Shown here: positions 43,048 to 52,662 of the stretch, one piece after another
Layout: every line of letters begins with the position of its first letter
Numbering within the stretch: the first letter of the stretch is position 1
DNA from: Desulfosporosinus sp. Sb-LF
GTDB taxonomy: Bacteria; Bacillota; Desulfitobacteriia; Desulfitobacteriales; Desulfitobacteriaceae
DNA length: 64,000 nucleotides
Assembly (NCBI RefSeq): GCF_004766055.1
Contig: NZ_SPQR01000011.1
Coordinates: 1-64,000 of the forward strand
Reading direction: 5' to 3'
Program-made: the position numbers and the translations under genes
Notes under the pieces: generated by a model
Database searches by the model: none
Told to the model about the DNA's origin: nothing
What the model saw: the letters and a program-made list of their open reading frames with translations, nothing else

Positions 43048-43092
43048 AAAGAGACTACAACAACACTTTATCTGGTTTGTTACAGTCTCTTT
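43048..43092 (-). terminator. Terminator of the SbcD/SbcC-like operon
   Basis: AAAGAGACT and AGTCTCTTT pair, extended by ACAACAA/TTTGTTACA. The minus strand ends in CTCTTTTTTG. It lies 93 bases past the 63-codon ORF. Confidence 0.75.
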
Positions 43093-43184
43093 GTATTTTG
43101 TTTCTTTTGTTTCAATGAGTTCATATTAACTTCCATGTAATTTGAGGAAAACTATATAAAATATTTAGATTTATATGATACTTT

Positions 43185-43376
43185 CTAATAATCATCCATT
43201 AATAGCCTATAATGACATTTAGACACACAAGTTGAACTGGACGAGCCGCATTCGAAACCCACTAATTCACCTTCTAGCTGCGAGACCCCTTCAACTCTTG
43301 TGCGAAAAAGCTTGATCTTAACGATCTTACTGACAACCGAACACGATTCTTGTCTTTCTTCTACGATTTGTTCCAA
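43185..43376 (-). CDS. Possible 63-residue cysteine-containing protein
   Basis: A frame starting TTG 43376, with GGGG seven bases upstream, and overlapping the end of the SbcC-like gene by 16 bases. The product ends GFECGSSSSTCVSKCHYRLL, where three cysteines, in a C-x6-C-x3-C pattern, could bind a metal. The first 40 residues are charged (MEQIVEERQESCSVV). It resembles no family I recognise. The terminator that follows it, rather than the larger gene, supports a real third gene in the operon. Confidence 0.45.
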   Translation of the reverse strand: MEQIVEERQESCSVVSKIVKIKLFRTRVEGVSQLEGELVGFECGSSSSTCVSKCHYRLLMDDY

Positions 43377-45832
43377 TCTAATGCCCCCAGTCTTTGCCAG
43401 CCAACGTTCCCCATCATCTCACTCAGCTTGGAATCCGACGTACATAGGACAACCTGTCTGGAAATGGAGAGTTTCTGAAGATAAGTTGTAACATCGTCCC
43501 AAAAACCTTGATCCTCATGAATTTCTCCTATTGAGAAAAATAACGGAACTTCAGCATAATTGCGCTGATTGCGCAGGGTTAACTGGACCATGGCCATACG
43601 ATAAGCGAAGTAATTCTTCTTCACATCTGCCATATCTCGTTCTGTCTTCATTTGCGCATGTAAAGGAGAAATCTGACTGAATATCCACTGTGATTCTTCT
43701 TCTAAGACCTTTCCGTACTCGGTTTGCCATTCCTTGAACGAAGCTTCTAATAAAGCCAGCGCATCGTCCAAGGCACAATTTAAGGTTTCATAAGCCTTCA
43801 ATCGCCCTTTAACTGCTTCGATTTTCCTCTCCAGAACAGACAATATTGGGAATCCTTGGTTGTACTGGAGTTGTCGTTCCGCCTTCACCCGTCGAAGACA
43901 AGTTTCCATTAGTTCGTTGTTCCAAGCTGCTAGTTCGGCTAACCTTTCTTCATCCGTAAAATAAGTTTCACGTTCCAACTCTGCCAAAGGTTCCAAACTT
44001 TTAGAAAGTCGATCCATAGTTCGATCTCCGAGTAATTCTGAAAATCTTCGAGAAGATTCCGCAAATTCCCTCTCCGTCTTATCTTTTTCACGCAGTTGGC
44101 TAGCAACACTCAAAACTGCCGCAAGGACTTCGTCTCTGTCTGTTGCAGATACCCCCCAATTCTCTAACTTTCCGTGCAGTTGTTCCGCACACCCTTGTAA
44201 CTTCGTTTCTTCCACTCGCTGTTGTTCAAGTGCTAGCTGCAGCTCATTATTCCAAAGGGCCAGTTGGTCGTCTTTTGCCCAGTAGTCGTTCCACCCGTTC
44301 AACCAAGCCGGGTAGTCAGCCGTATTAGTTGAGATAAACGCTTGTTTTAGGATTTTAGTGCGAGAATGAACGACCCCGAGTAGTTTCTCCCCACGCCTGA
44401 CGCTTTCCTGGAGCTTCTCTAAGTCTGTTCGCATTCTCTCGACCCTTTGCTGCTGGCCACGAAACTCCTTAATCTTCCTCTTGAATTCCTTGAAGTTTGA
44501 AACACGGTATTTTTGGTAGTATTTAGTAAGACGAAACACTAACCTTTTATTAATACTTGTCATGCCCAACAATTCCTGTAATGCAAAGTCGAAAAAGCCG
44601 CTGATTTTGGAGCTTTGCCACTGAGTTAAACGCCTTTCTCTATGCTCAATCTTAAGTTCGTCAGCCTCCGTAATTTTGGCAAAATCCTCTAAGTTCTGAA
44701 GAATCGCTAGTTCTTGCTTATAGGCTATTTCAACCTTTTGAAGTTCGCTGTTGGTTAAGGTTAGCCTGTTCAGTTCTTCTTGAGCCGTATGCATTTCTTC
44801 TTGCGCTCGGTGCAGGCGTTGATCCTCATCCTTCGATAAGCCCTGGTACCCAGATGTTTGCAAGGAATTTGTCACCTCTATAATTTTCCGTGCCCACGTT
44901 TGGGCTTTAGCGCCTATTCGTTCAACATTTTCTTGAAGACGTGCCCACTCCATGCAGCCTTCACGTAACCCTTCAATCACAGTCCAATCCACTTGCGACT
45001 CAGAGGTAAGCGCTTTCACATTTCCCTCTAATACCTGGAATCGTTCTTCCAAACGGGTCAGCTCACCTTGGAGCCGGCGTAATTCACGGTAGTCGGGGTT
45101 TTGACGAAGAATTGTCAAACGATCCTGTAATTTGGAAGTGGAACCAATTCTCGTAGCTAAAATTTTCTCTTTTTCGCGCAGATTCTTCATCTCAATCTGA
45201 AGCAATCGTTCTTCTTCCTGTCGGCGATGTGCTGCCTCCCACTCCCCTCGCAGTGCGTCATACTCTGCCTTAGTCTCAGCTATACTTTCTTTTTGGTCTT
45301 CCACTCTTCTTTGCGCCCCAGCTATTGATGCCAGCACTTTAGACAGGGAGAGCCCTTCATCCCCTCCTTGCCGCAGGTTGCGAATACGCCGAAAAAGAAG
45401 GTCCCTTTCTTCTCGTTCCGGCCATTCCACAAACCCGCCCTGGCAAAACGCCTGGAGGTTCAGCTGAAATAAATAGGCTCCCAGTGTCATCGATTCCGGC
45501 AGAGACACGCCCTGTCCAGTTTCATCCTCGATCACCAACGTTGAAAATCCAATCTGTCCATCATCGTCATGGAGAATAAATTCGCGACGTATTTGCAAGT
45601 GGGTGCTTTCGCTGGTCATCCAAACTTCAGCTAAACCCTTGCTACATTGAGCCTTAGAAACATCCAGTGGCTCTAGATCATTGAGATCGTATAAAAATCC
45701 CCGGACTAACTTGGCAAACATCTTTTGCTGACTCTTCTCCGCAACAAAGACCACACCTGGGCCAACCGGAAATCTCCAGTCAACATTTCCTAGCCCTGTT
45801 AGATTAGTGGTTCTGATCCGTTCAATCTTCAT
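43361..45832 (-). CDS. SbcC/YhaN-like coiled-coil protein with lost ATPase motifs
   Basis: An 823-residue protein laid out like YhaN/Rad50-type ATPases: N-terminal lobe (MKIERIRTTNLTGLGNVDWR), long coiled coils (about 170-700), C-terminal lobe. The P-loop position, GPNEAGKST in YhaN, reads VFVAEKSQQKM here. No LSGGT-type signature occurs near the C-terminus, and the Walker B site (PLILDD in the family) reads PLFFSIGEIHED. It therefore probably cannot hydrolyse ATP in the usual way. The start ATG 45832 overlaps the nuclease-like gene by 11 bases, so the two proteins are made together. An intact frame of this length argues that it is still selected. Confidence 0.8.
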   Translation of the reverse strand: MKIERIRTTNLTGLGNVDWRFPVGPGVVFVAEKSQQKMFAKLVRGFLYDLNDLEPLDVSKAQCSKGLAEVWMTSESTHLQIRREFILHDDDGQIGFSTLVIEDETGQGVSLPESMTLGAYLFQLNLQAFCQGGFVEWPEREERDLLFRRIRNLRQGGDEGLSLSKVLASIAGAQRRVEDQKESIAETKAEYDALRGEWEAAHRRQEEERLLQIEMKNLREKEKILATRIGSTSKLQDRLTILRQNPDYRELRRLQGELTRLEERFQVLEGNVKALTSESQVDWTVIEGLREGCMEWARLQENVERIGAKAQTWARKIIEVTNSLQTSGYQGLSKDEDQRLHRAQEEMHTAQEELNRLTLTNSELQKVEIAYKQELAILQNLEDFAKITEADELKIEHRERRLTQWQSSKISGFFDFALQELLGMTSINKRLVFRLTKYYQKYRVSNFKEFKRKIKEFRGQQQRVERMRTDLEKLQESVRRGEKLLGVVHSRTKILKQAFISTNTADYPAWLNGWNDYWAKDDQLALWNNELQLALEQQRVEETKLQGCAEQLHGKLENWGVSATDRDEVLAAVLSVASQLREKDKTEREFAESSRRFSELLGDRTMDRLSKSLEPLAELERETYFTDEERLAELAAWNNELMETCLRRVKAERQLQYNQGFPILSVLERKIEAVKGRLKAYETLNCALDDALALLEASFKEWQTEYGKVLEEESQWIFSQISPLHAQMKTERDMADVKKNYFAYRMAMVQLTLRNQRNYAEVPLFFSIGEIHEDQGFWDDVTTYLQKLSISRQVVLCTSDSKLSEMMGNVGWQRLGALDWNKS

Positions 45833-46985
45833 CGTCAACCCGTCCCTGCCCTAGTGCCGCCAACCCAATTTTTTGGACTAGCTCCCAGTGTTCGTGGTTC
45901 TTAGCACTCCCTGCAACTGCAAGGCATTCTTGTAGTTTCGCAATGAAAACTTGTGTTACATTAGGAATTCCATCCTTTTCTATATACACGGATTCTCTTG
46001 AAAGAACGACATCTACCCCAATTCCAGAGCCCATTGTCCCTACAAAGGGTACCACTTGGACGTAGCGAAATTCGTCTGCTAACTGTTTTCGAAGCAATAG
46101 GACCTCTCCATCCTCTTCATGTAGAGTTCCCATCAGCTTAATCCTAAACAAATCGTTTAGCCGTCCTTGTGGACTTGTTTCTGCCAATAACTGTGCAACA
46201 AACGTTTCCATGTCCGATTGAGACAGAACCTTTTCGTGATAGCGGCGTTGTCCCAGTTCCCGAAATTCGAGCTGGACTGATCCGTTCTCGATCTCTCCCA
46301 AAAGCACACCATGTGGGCCGCTCTCGTGAAAACTTCGGGCTTCAGGCGAACCACAATCAGCCCATAACGTCTCCCCGGCTCGCTGAATCCCACTCCAAAC
46401 TCCCTCATGACCCAAGGCCAGGTAATTCAAACCACTCAAAGCAATCTGTTCTGGAAGAATCTTGCTAAAGCGTTCCGAATTCTTCTCTGAGCTGACCTCG
46501 GCATGGAGAAGCATGAGCGAAATTGTTCCATCCATTTTCGCCCGAAAACCGTCAAGAAACGAACCCTCCTGACGATAGGCAGTCCATCCCGCTCCATATA
46601 CGATGACGTTTTGGGCAGGGAGTTTCACACTACTGATACCTCCGGAAAATATATGTACATTGCTTGGCCAGACGGTTAGACGATACGCGGACGTAATAAT
46701 CAGTGGGTCAGTTTCACCTGGAACGATGAAAATTCTCGTCCCCTCCACCTTCGCTAATACGCTAGCAACTCGCTCGACAGTCTCCTTACTAACATACTCC
46801 TGATCGAATAGATTTCCGACCAAAAACAGGAAATCAACGTTTTCCGACCGACAAAGAGCGATGGTTGCTTCAAAGGTCTGCCACAGATCTTGATTTCGAA
46901 GGGTCGCCCACGCCTCCAGCCCTTCCCAAGAGGGGCTGCCAAAACGAAATCCTGCACAATGCAAAAATCGAACGCACGAAGCCAT
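45822..46985 (-). CDS. SbcD/YhaO-like metallophosphoesterase fold with lost active site
   Basis: A 387-residue Mre11-type protein. The family pattern is recognisable but metal ligands are replaced: HxADxHxG becomes HCAGFRFG, GDLFD becomes GNLFD, GNHD becomes GETD, and GHxH becomes GHEG. Only the histidine in LLHAEV and that of GHEG remain. The rest (WPSNVHIFSGG and a C-terminal cap) is intact. It should fold like YhaO but lack nuclease activity. The ATG at 46985 lacks a strong ribosome site (GTGAG nine bases upstream). It is the first gene of the operon with the SbcC-like partner. The role is unknown; a structural or regulatory DNA-binding complex is a possible reading. Confidence 0.8.
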   Translation of the reverse strand: MASCVRFLHCAGFRFGSPSWEGLEAWATLRNQDLWQTFEATIALCRSENVDFLFLVGNLFDQEYVSKETVERVASVLAKVEGTRIFIVPGETDPLIITSAYRLTVWPSNVHIFSGGISSVKLPAQNVIVYGAGWTAYRQEGSFLDGFRAKMDGTISLMLLHAEVSSEKNSERFSKILPEQIALSGLNYLALGHEGVWSGIQRAGETLWADCGSPEARSFHESGPHGVLLGEIENGSVQLEFRELGQRRYHEKVLSQSDMETFVAQLLAETSPQGRLNDLFRIKLMGTLHEEDGEVLLLRKQLADEFRYVQVVPFVGTMGSGIGVDVVLSRESVYIEKDGIPNVTQVFIAKLQECLAVAGSAKNHEHWELVQKIGLAALGQGRVDDED

Positions 46986-47073
46986 GTACTTTACTCACCT
47001 CACCAACCATCACTAATTTAATCCGAACTAATGGATGTTAGGCATTTCGACAATACAGCTTTGATTTCCTGCT

Positions 47074-48261
47074 CTAAGCACTCTTACTAACTCGCTTTAA
47101 GATAGAGGCGATCGGAAGTTGACTGAGTCCAAGACCCCACAGAAGCCACACTGCAGGCCAACTTCTGTTTATGAAATAGATTAAAAGTAAAATCCCAAGA
47201 ATTCGCCCGATATTTAGAGGTATCTCGCGAAGACTCAAGAATTCTACCTGATAATCCGCAGTTCTCAAATTATTACGAATAACATTATAGGAAATAGTGG
47301 TTAGTGGTACAAAAATTAGAGGATAAAACAAACTATTAGCGATCCCAAACAGCCAAAATGACTTTAGACTTGGCTCCCAAAGCACCATCGTAGTGAAAAG
47401 AGCCAATAAAATTCCCCCAAGAAACATGAAAAGAAAGCGCCGATCTCTCGAAATGAACCGTCCCACAAAATAGTAACTTAAAAAGGTTATTATCGATAAA
47501 ACGAAGTTGAAAAAACCCAATTGAAGTTCATTCTGAGAAAATTCATAGAAGATAAGAATCAACAAGAAAGACATCACACCTTCGCGTAAGCCTCGTAAGA
47601 ACATGGACCAATTCACCCGTCGCCACTCTGCTCCGATCAAAACCCTGGCTTGGGTGAAATTGCACCGTGGTTTTCCAGTACGGGCAACAAACGTTCCCGT
47701 GATCATCGTCGCTAAAATGAAGCAAATAACCATGATGCTAAAAACTGCAATATACCCGGTGGTAGTCCCCAATTTCCGGATGATAAACCCACCGACTAAC
47801 GGAGCCACCATTCCAGCCAAAGCATTGGCCGCACCATTAAAACCGGAAAATCGATCTCTATTCTGATTATTGGTCCAGTCATACGTGGACACATTATATC
47901 CAAAGTAATATAAACCCTGTCCCAACCCCATTAACACCCCAAACAAAGGCGTTAGGTGGGTGATTTTGTCTTTCAATAAGAGAACTAATAGAAAAAAACC
48001 TACATGGACAAGCAAACCTAAACGCATACTTAGAATGATTCCTTTTTGCTTAAAAAGATGAGTAGCCATAAAAAAGACGAATGGAACCATTATAAACTGA
48101 AATAAATTAAAAATCGCTGCTATTTCAAGATTTTGCGATAGTTTCCATAGATAAATGTTGAAGAAAATATTTGAAAGACTCACCCCGGTCAAAAACAAAG
48201 TATGGACTACCAATAACCTGCTTGCTTGTGAATCTATAACAGTGGAATTTTTAGAACTCAT
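47074..48261 (-). CDS. Major facilitator superfamily transporter
   Basis: A 395-residue protein with about 12 hydrophobic segments, no signal peptide and short loops. Features: LRLGLLVHVGFFLLVLL and MGLGQGLYYFGYNVSTYDW in the first half, VAPLVGGFIIRKLG as a motif C-like glycine-rich helix, and a second half starting FLRGLREGVMSF. AGGGAGG precedes the ATG. The substrate is unknown. It lies between the SbcD-like operon and the sugar cassette with no sign of belonging to either. Confidence 0.8.
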   Translation of the reverse strand: MSSKNSTVIDSQASRLLVVHTLFLTGVSLSNIFFNIYLWKLSQNLEIAAIFNLFQFIMVPFVFFMATHLFKQKGIILSMRLGLLVHVGFFLLVLLLKDKITHLTPLFGVLMGLGQGLYYFGYNVSTYDWTNNQNRDRFSGFNGAANALAGMVAPLVGGFIIRKLGTTTGYIAVFSIMVICFILATMITGTFVARTGKPRCNFTQARVLIGAEWRRVNWSMFLRGLREGVMSFLLILIFYEFSQNELQLGFFNFVLSIITFLSYYFVGRFISRDRRFLFMFLGGILLALFTTMVLWEPSLKSFWLFGIANSLFYPLIFVPLTTISYNVIRNNLRTADYQVEFLSLREIPLNIGRILGILLLIYFINRSWPAVWLLWGLGLSQLPIASILKRVSKSA

Positions 48262-48325
48262 CCTAAATACCTCCCTACAATGCTTAGATTACATCATCAC
48301 ACGAGCAGGAAAACAAAAACAACGT

Positions 48326-48360
48326 AGACCTAAGATTATCACAAGGATAGTCTTAGGTCT
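48326..48360 (-). terminator. Terminator of the sugar cassette
   Basis: AGACCTAAGA pairs with TCTTAGGTCT around a 15-base loop, 20 bases after the deoC stop codon on the minus strand, with T-rich sequence a few bases further on. Confidence 0.7.
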
Positions 48361-48380
48361 AGAATTTGAGATCGTTTAGT

Positions 48381-49058
48381 TTAGAGCGCTAGTTCCTTAA
48401 CAATATCTACGCCAGCACTAGCCCCAATCCTTGAAGCACCGGCTTTGACCATTTCGAGGACTTGTTCAAGGTTTTTAATGCCGCCAGAGGCTTTAACACC
48501 CATTTCAGGTCCCACCGTTTGACGCATGAGAGAAATGTCATGAGCGGTTGCACCGCCTGATCCGAATCCTGTGCTGGTTTTTACAAAATGTGCTCCAGCT
48601 TTTTTGGCTAACTGACAAGCTAGTACTTTTTCTTCATCTGTTAAATAACAGGTTTCAATAATAACCTTAGTAATTGCCTCAGGATTAGCTCCTTTAGCCG
48701 CTTCTACAACTGCCGAAATGTCCTGGAATACGACGTCTTCACGGCGTTCCTTCAAAGCACCAACATTAATAACCATATCCACTTCTAAGGCTCCATTTTT
48801 CACAGCCTCTTGGGCCTCAAAGGCCTTAGCTGCCGTAGAGGTGCTGCCCAGTGGGAAGCCTATAACAGTGCATACTAAGACTGACGAATCTTTCAGAAGG
48901 TTAGCAGCAAGTGGTACAAAAGACGGGTTGATGCAAACTGATGCAAACTCGTATTCTAGCGCTTCGTTGCATAGTTTTGTAACATCTTCCTGAGTAGCAA
49001 TAGCTTTTAGTATGGTATGATCAATCAGTTTAGCTAGTTCGTTCTTAGTCATGGTCAT
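48381..49058 (-). CDS. deoC: Deoxyribose-phosphate aldolase
   Basis: A 225-residue class I aldolase. Blocks: [46 protein letters not shown], and [15 protein letters not shown] with the Schiff-base lysine. It normally splits 2-deoxyribose 5-phosphate into glyceraldehyde 3-phosphate and acetaldehyde. Its place at the end of an ABC importer, kinase and dehydrogenase operon suggests that it cleaves the phosphorylated product of that pathway, perhaps not deoxyribose 5-phosphate. AAAGGGG precedes the ATG. It lies about 33 bases after the binding-protein gene. Confidence 0.93.
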   Translation of the reverse strand: MTMTKNELAKLIDHTILKAIATQEDVTKLCNEALEYEFASVCINPSFVPLAANLLKDSSVLVCTVIGFPLGSTSTAAKAFEAQEAVKNGALEVDMVINVGALKERREDVVFQDISAVVEAAKGANPEAITKVIIETCYLTDEEKVLACQLAKKAGAHFVKTSTGFGSGGATAHDISLMRQTVGPEMGVKASGGIKNLEQVLEMVKAGASRIGASAGVDIVKELAL

Positions 49059-49091
49059 TTCGATTACCCCTTTAATACTAACATATAGCGA

Positions 49092-50081
49092 CTATTTAGA
49101 TGCTGCAAATGTTAGTTTGTCATTAATAAATTGTGCAGCGTTGTCTTTATTAATCAAGTTAGTACCTGCATCAATGAATGCATCGTATTTCTTGCCATCT
49201 AGAACGCCTAGAGCAGTATCAACGACTGTTTTACCCAGAAGTTGTGGGTCATTCATCACAGTAGCATCATACTTTCCAGTCGGGATTGCTTTAACAGCTT
49301 CCATTAAGCCGTCAACACCAACGATTTTAACTTTACCAACCAGCTGGTTCTGTTCCAGAACTTGTAACGCACCTAAAGACATATCGTCATTATGGGAATA
49401 CACCAAGTTTACATCAGGGTTAGCTTGTAGTAAGTCTTGGAATGCTTTGACTGCTTTAGAACGTGTGTAGTCGCAATAAGGTCCTTGTATTACTTTAATG
49501 CCAGGCTCTTTGTCTACTGCTAAGTGGAAACCGTCGCGGCGATCCATCATAACCTTGCCACCAGCATCCCCTTGAAGTTCAATGATTTTACCTTTAGCCT
49601 TACCTTCGCCGCCCAGCAATCGAACAGCTTCTTTTCCTGCTAACTCACCCATTTTTTTGTTATCCCGACCAACAAACGTAGCAACTTTACCATCTGTCGG
49701 GCGATCAACGGTAACTACAGGAATATTCGCCTGTTTAGCTGCCGTGAGTGAAGGAGCAACTGCCGTAGGATTGGAAGGGTTAAGAATCAGCACATTGATT
49801 CCTTTTGTGATTAAATCTTGAATGTCTTTATTTTGTTTTTCGATATTATTTTGAGCATCTACATAAACGAGTTTAGCACCCTTGGCTTCAGCTTCAGCTT
49901 TAGCTGCATCCATCAAGGATACGTAAAATGGCGAATCCAAAGTTACTTGGGAAAATCCGATCACGACTTGTTTAGGAGTTTCTTTTGGAGCAGCAGTTTC
50001 AGTTTTTGCAGTACCACATCCAGCAACCCCTATCAAAACAGACACCATTGTTAATGCTAACAAACCTCGTAATTTTCTCAT
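49092..50081 (-). CDS. Sugar ABC transporter, substrate-binding lipoprotein (RbsB-like)
   Basis: A 329-residue lipoprotein with lipobox VAGC at about residue 22 and a periplasmic-binding fold of the ribose/autoinducer-2 type (VVIGFSQVTLDSPFYVSLMD, VTVDRPTDGKVATFVG, VYSHNDDMSLGAL, KIVGVDGL). GAGGAGG precedes ATG 50081. It catches the sugar outside the membrane for the permease and ATPase encoded just upstream. The binding-site residues do not let me name the ligand. Confidence 0.9.
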   Translation of the reverse strand: MRKLRGLLALTMVSVLIGVAGCGTAKTETAAPKETPKQVVIGFSQVTLDSPFYVSLMDAAKAEAEAKGAKLVYVDAQNNIEKQNKDIQDLITKGINVLILNPSNPTAVAPSLTAAKQANIPVVTVDRPTDGKVATFVGRDNKKMGELAGKEAVRLLGGEGKAKGKIIELQGDAGGKVMMDRRDGFHLAVDKEPGIKVIQGPYCDYTRSKAVKAFQDLLQANPDVNLVYSHNDDMSLGALQVLEQNQLVGKVKIVGVDGLMEAVKAIPTGKYDATVMNDPQLLGKTVVDTALGVLDGKKYDAFIDAGTNLINKDNAAQFINDKLTFAASK

Positions 50082-50175
50082 CCTAAATCCTCCTCTAATT
50101 TTTATCATTTTAAGTGGGTTAAGAACTAATCTATCTTACAATTTAATGACGCACCCCCTTTCCAATAGAACTATT

Positions 50176-51159
50176 TCAATGAGCGTTTTTGCCCATAACA
50201 AACTTATTTAATACTAGAGCAAGCACGATGATTAGACCCATAAAGATTTGCTGATAATAGGAAGCCAATCCAACTAGATTGAATATGTTGGTAATAATAC
50301 TCATCAACAGGACACCTGCAAATGTTCCTAGCACTCCACCGACACCACCGGCTAAACTGGTTCCGCCCAAAACAACCGCTGCAATAGCATTAAGTTCTGC
50401 CCCACTCGATGCAGTGGGTTGGCCTACCGTTAACCAAGATGTTAATACTACGCCAGCTAAGCCCGAAAGAATTCCAGAAATAACGAACACAGAGATGAGA
50501 TGTCGATTCACTCGCACCCCGGAGAGATGCGCCGCTTCAGGATTTCCTCCAACAGCGAACAAATTTCTACCATAAGGGGTGTATTTTAGAGCAAGTGCTG
50601 ACACAATGGTGAGCACGATCCAAACTAACCCACTCACTGGAACCCTACCGATAAACCCAGCTCCCAAGAAACTAAAGGACTCGGGTAGACCGTAAACCGG
50701 TTGACCATTTGTGACCAACAATGCCAACCCTCGCGCGGAAACCATCATGGCTAACGTGGCAATAAAAGCTGGAATACTGAATTTAGTGGATAAGAAACCA
50801 CTGACGAAACCTAATACCCCACCTGCAGCTAGCGCTAGGATAATTGCGAGGGGGATTGACCACCCTGCGGAAATTAACATGGCTACCACCATACCTGACA
50901 GGGCCGCAATAGATCCTACCGAAAGATCAATCCCTGCAACCAAGATGACAAACGTCATTCCGATCGCCATAATCCCCGTGACAGAAGACTGTTGCAGAAG
51001 ATTTAGAAAATTTTGTACAGTGAAGAACCTGGATGACAAGGTGGATGCAATGATAATAAAAACCACTAATAAAATTAATAAGTTATACTTCCCCAAAAGA
51101 TAGCCAATATTTAGCTTTTTAGTCTTTTTCTCACCAGTGCCAATGCTCATATTACTCAT
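50176..51159 (-). CDS. Sugar ABC transporter, permease (RbsC-like)
   Basis: A 327-residue membrane protein with about nine to ten hydrophobic segments. LVAGIDLSVGSIAALSGM is the family signature, with YGRNLFAVGGNPEAAHLSGV as the cytoplasmic coupling loop and LGGTSLAGGVGGVLGTFAGV near the end. GTAGGAG precedes the ATG, six bases after the ATPase stop. It works as a homodimer with the ATPase encoded upstream. Confidence 0.92.
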   Translation of the reverse strand: MSNMSIGTGEKKTKKLNIGYLLGKYNLLILLVVFIIIASTLSSRFFTVQNFLNLLQQSSVTGIMAIGMTFVILVAGIDLSVGSIAALSGMVVAMLISAGWSIPLAIILALAAGGVLGFVSGFLSTKFSIPAFIATLAMMVSARGLALLVTNGQPVYGLPESFSFLGAGFIGRVPVSGLVWIVLTIVSALALKYTPYGRNLFAVGGNPEAAHLSGVRVNRHLISVFVISGILSGLAGVVLTSWLTVGQPTASSGAELNAIAAVVLGGTSLAGGVGGVLGTFAGVLLMSIITNIFNLVGLASYYQQIFMGLIIVLALVLNKFVMGKNAH

Positions 51160-51165
51160 AAACTC

Positions 51166-52662
51166 CTACCCTCCCGTGACCGCACAATGAAGTATGGCGT
51201 CATCTTTAAATTCTTCCTGTTGAAATTCCCCAGCAATATTACCATTGAACATAACGACCATGCGATCACACAATTGTACAAGTTCAGCCAATTCTGAAGA
51301 GGCAACGATGACACCGAACCCCTTGTCAGATAAGTTTTTAATAATTTTGTACACTTCTTCTTTAGCGCCAATATCTATCCCTTGAGTCGGTTCATCAAAG
51401 AGCAAAATGTTCGAGTTCTTAAGAAGCCATTTAGCAATAACGACTTTTTGCTGGTTGCCGCCACTTAAATTTTTCACGGATGCCCGAATGGATGGAGTTA
51501 CTACTTTTAATTGTTCAACTTGTTCGTTCACATGTTTGAACATTGTGGGATACTTCAAAAATCCAAACCGAGTATATTTCTTAAGCGAGGGAACAACTGC
51601 GTTCTCCCAAACAGAAAGATTTAGCAGTAACCCTTGCGTCTTCCGACTTTCCGGAACCAAGGCAATACCCTTTTTCATAGCTTCTGCAGGAGATCGAAAC
51701 TTAACTTTCCCACCGTTTATATACAATTCTCCCTTTTGTAAGGGATCCGCTCCATAAATGGCCCGTAAAATTTCAGTCCTTCCTGAGCCTACCAAACCAT
51801 AAAGACCCAGAACCTCTCCTTTATATAAGGAAAGATTAATGGCATTCAACTTATTAGTGTGAATATCTTTCAAGCTTACCAGTTCTTCTGTGTAGGAGAC
51901 AGAAAGCTTAGGTTTCTTTTCTTTGGAAAGAGGATGTCCGATAATCAATTCTACTAATTGATCTTGAGTGATCTCATTTAACTGTTTCGTGGCAACATAT
52001 TGACCATCTCTTAAGACAGTGACCTTATCCCCCACCCTGAATAACTCTTCCAAGCGATGAGATATATAAATGATACTGATCCCTTTATTTTTCAACTCTT
52101 GAATGACCCGTACTAATGTTTCAAACTCCTCGCTCGATAAGGTTGCCGAGGGTTCATCCATGACGATCAACTTTGCATTCGACGCTAAAGCCTTAGCTAA
52201 TTCCACAATTTGCCGATGCCCAATACTTAAGTTGCTGATCGGTTCCATGACATCAATCTTAATACCTAAGCTATCAATTAAGGCACGCGCCTTCTTCGTC
52301 AGTTCTGCCCAATCTAATAAGTAGCGGTATTTCCTTGGGTATTTTCCAATAAATATATTTTCCGCAACGGATAAATTGGGTAAGAGCGATAATTCCTGGT
52401 ATATGACAGAAATCCCCATTTTGGTGCTGCTAATAGGATCTATAATAGTGGCTAGTTTTTGGTCAAAGAGTATTTCGCCCTCGTCCATGGAATATACCCC
52501 TGACAGAACTTTCATTAACGTCGACTTGCCAGCTCCATTTGCCCCTATCAGACAGTGTACCTCCCCAGATTCCACACTCAAATTAACCTTCTTGAGTGCT
52601 TGTACCCCTGAAAAGCCTTTGGAAATACCCCGCATTTCCAGGATCAACTTGTTTTCACCCAT
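51166..52662 (-). CDS. Sugar ABC transporter, double ATPase (RbsA-like)
   Basis: A 498-residue ATPase with two nucleotide domains. The first has GANGAGKST, LSIGHRQIVELAKAL and LIVMDEPSATL; the second has the Walker A remnant GLVGSGRTEIL and LSGGNQQKVVIAKWL with LLFDEPTQGIDIG. The degenerate second Walker A is usual for this family. Its start overlaps the end of the FGGY kinase gene by eight bases. It powers import of the sugar. Confidence 0.93.
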   Translation of the reverse strand: MGENKLILEMRGISKGFSGVQALKKVNLSVESGEVHCLIGANGAGKSTLMKVLSGVYSMDEGEILFDQKLATIIDPISSTKMGISVIYQELSLLPNLSVAENIFIGKYPRKYRYLLDWAELTKKARALIDSLGIKIDVMEPISNLSIGHRQIVELAKALASNAKLIVMDEPSATLSSEEFETLVRVIQELKNKGISIIYISHRLEELFRVGDKVTVLRDGQYVATKQLNEITQDQLVELIIGHPLSKEKKPKLSVSYTEELVSLKDIHTNKLNAINLSLYKGEVLGLYGLVGSGRTEILRAIYGADPLQKGELYINGGKVKFRSPAEAMKKGIALVPESRKTQGLLLNLSVWENAVVPSLKKYTRFGFLKYPTMFKHVNEQVEQLKVVTPSIRASVKNLSGGNQQKVVIAKWLLKNSNILLFDEPTQGIDIGAKEEVYKIIKNLSDKGFGVIVASSELAELVQLCDRMVVMFNGNIAGEFQQEEFKDDAILHCAVTGG

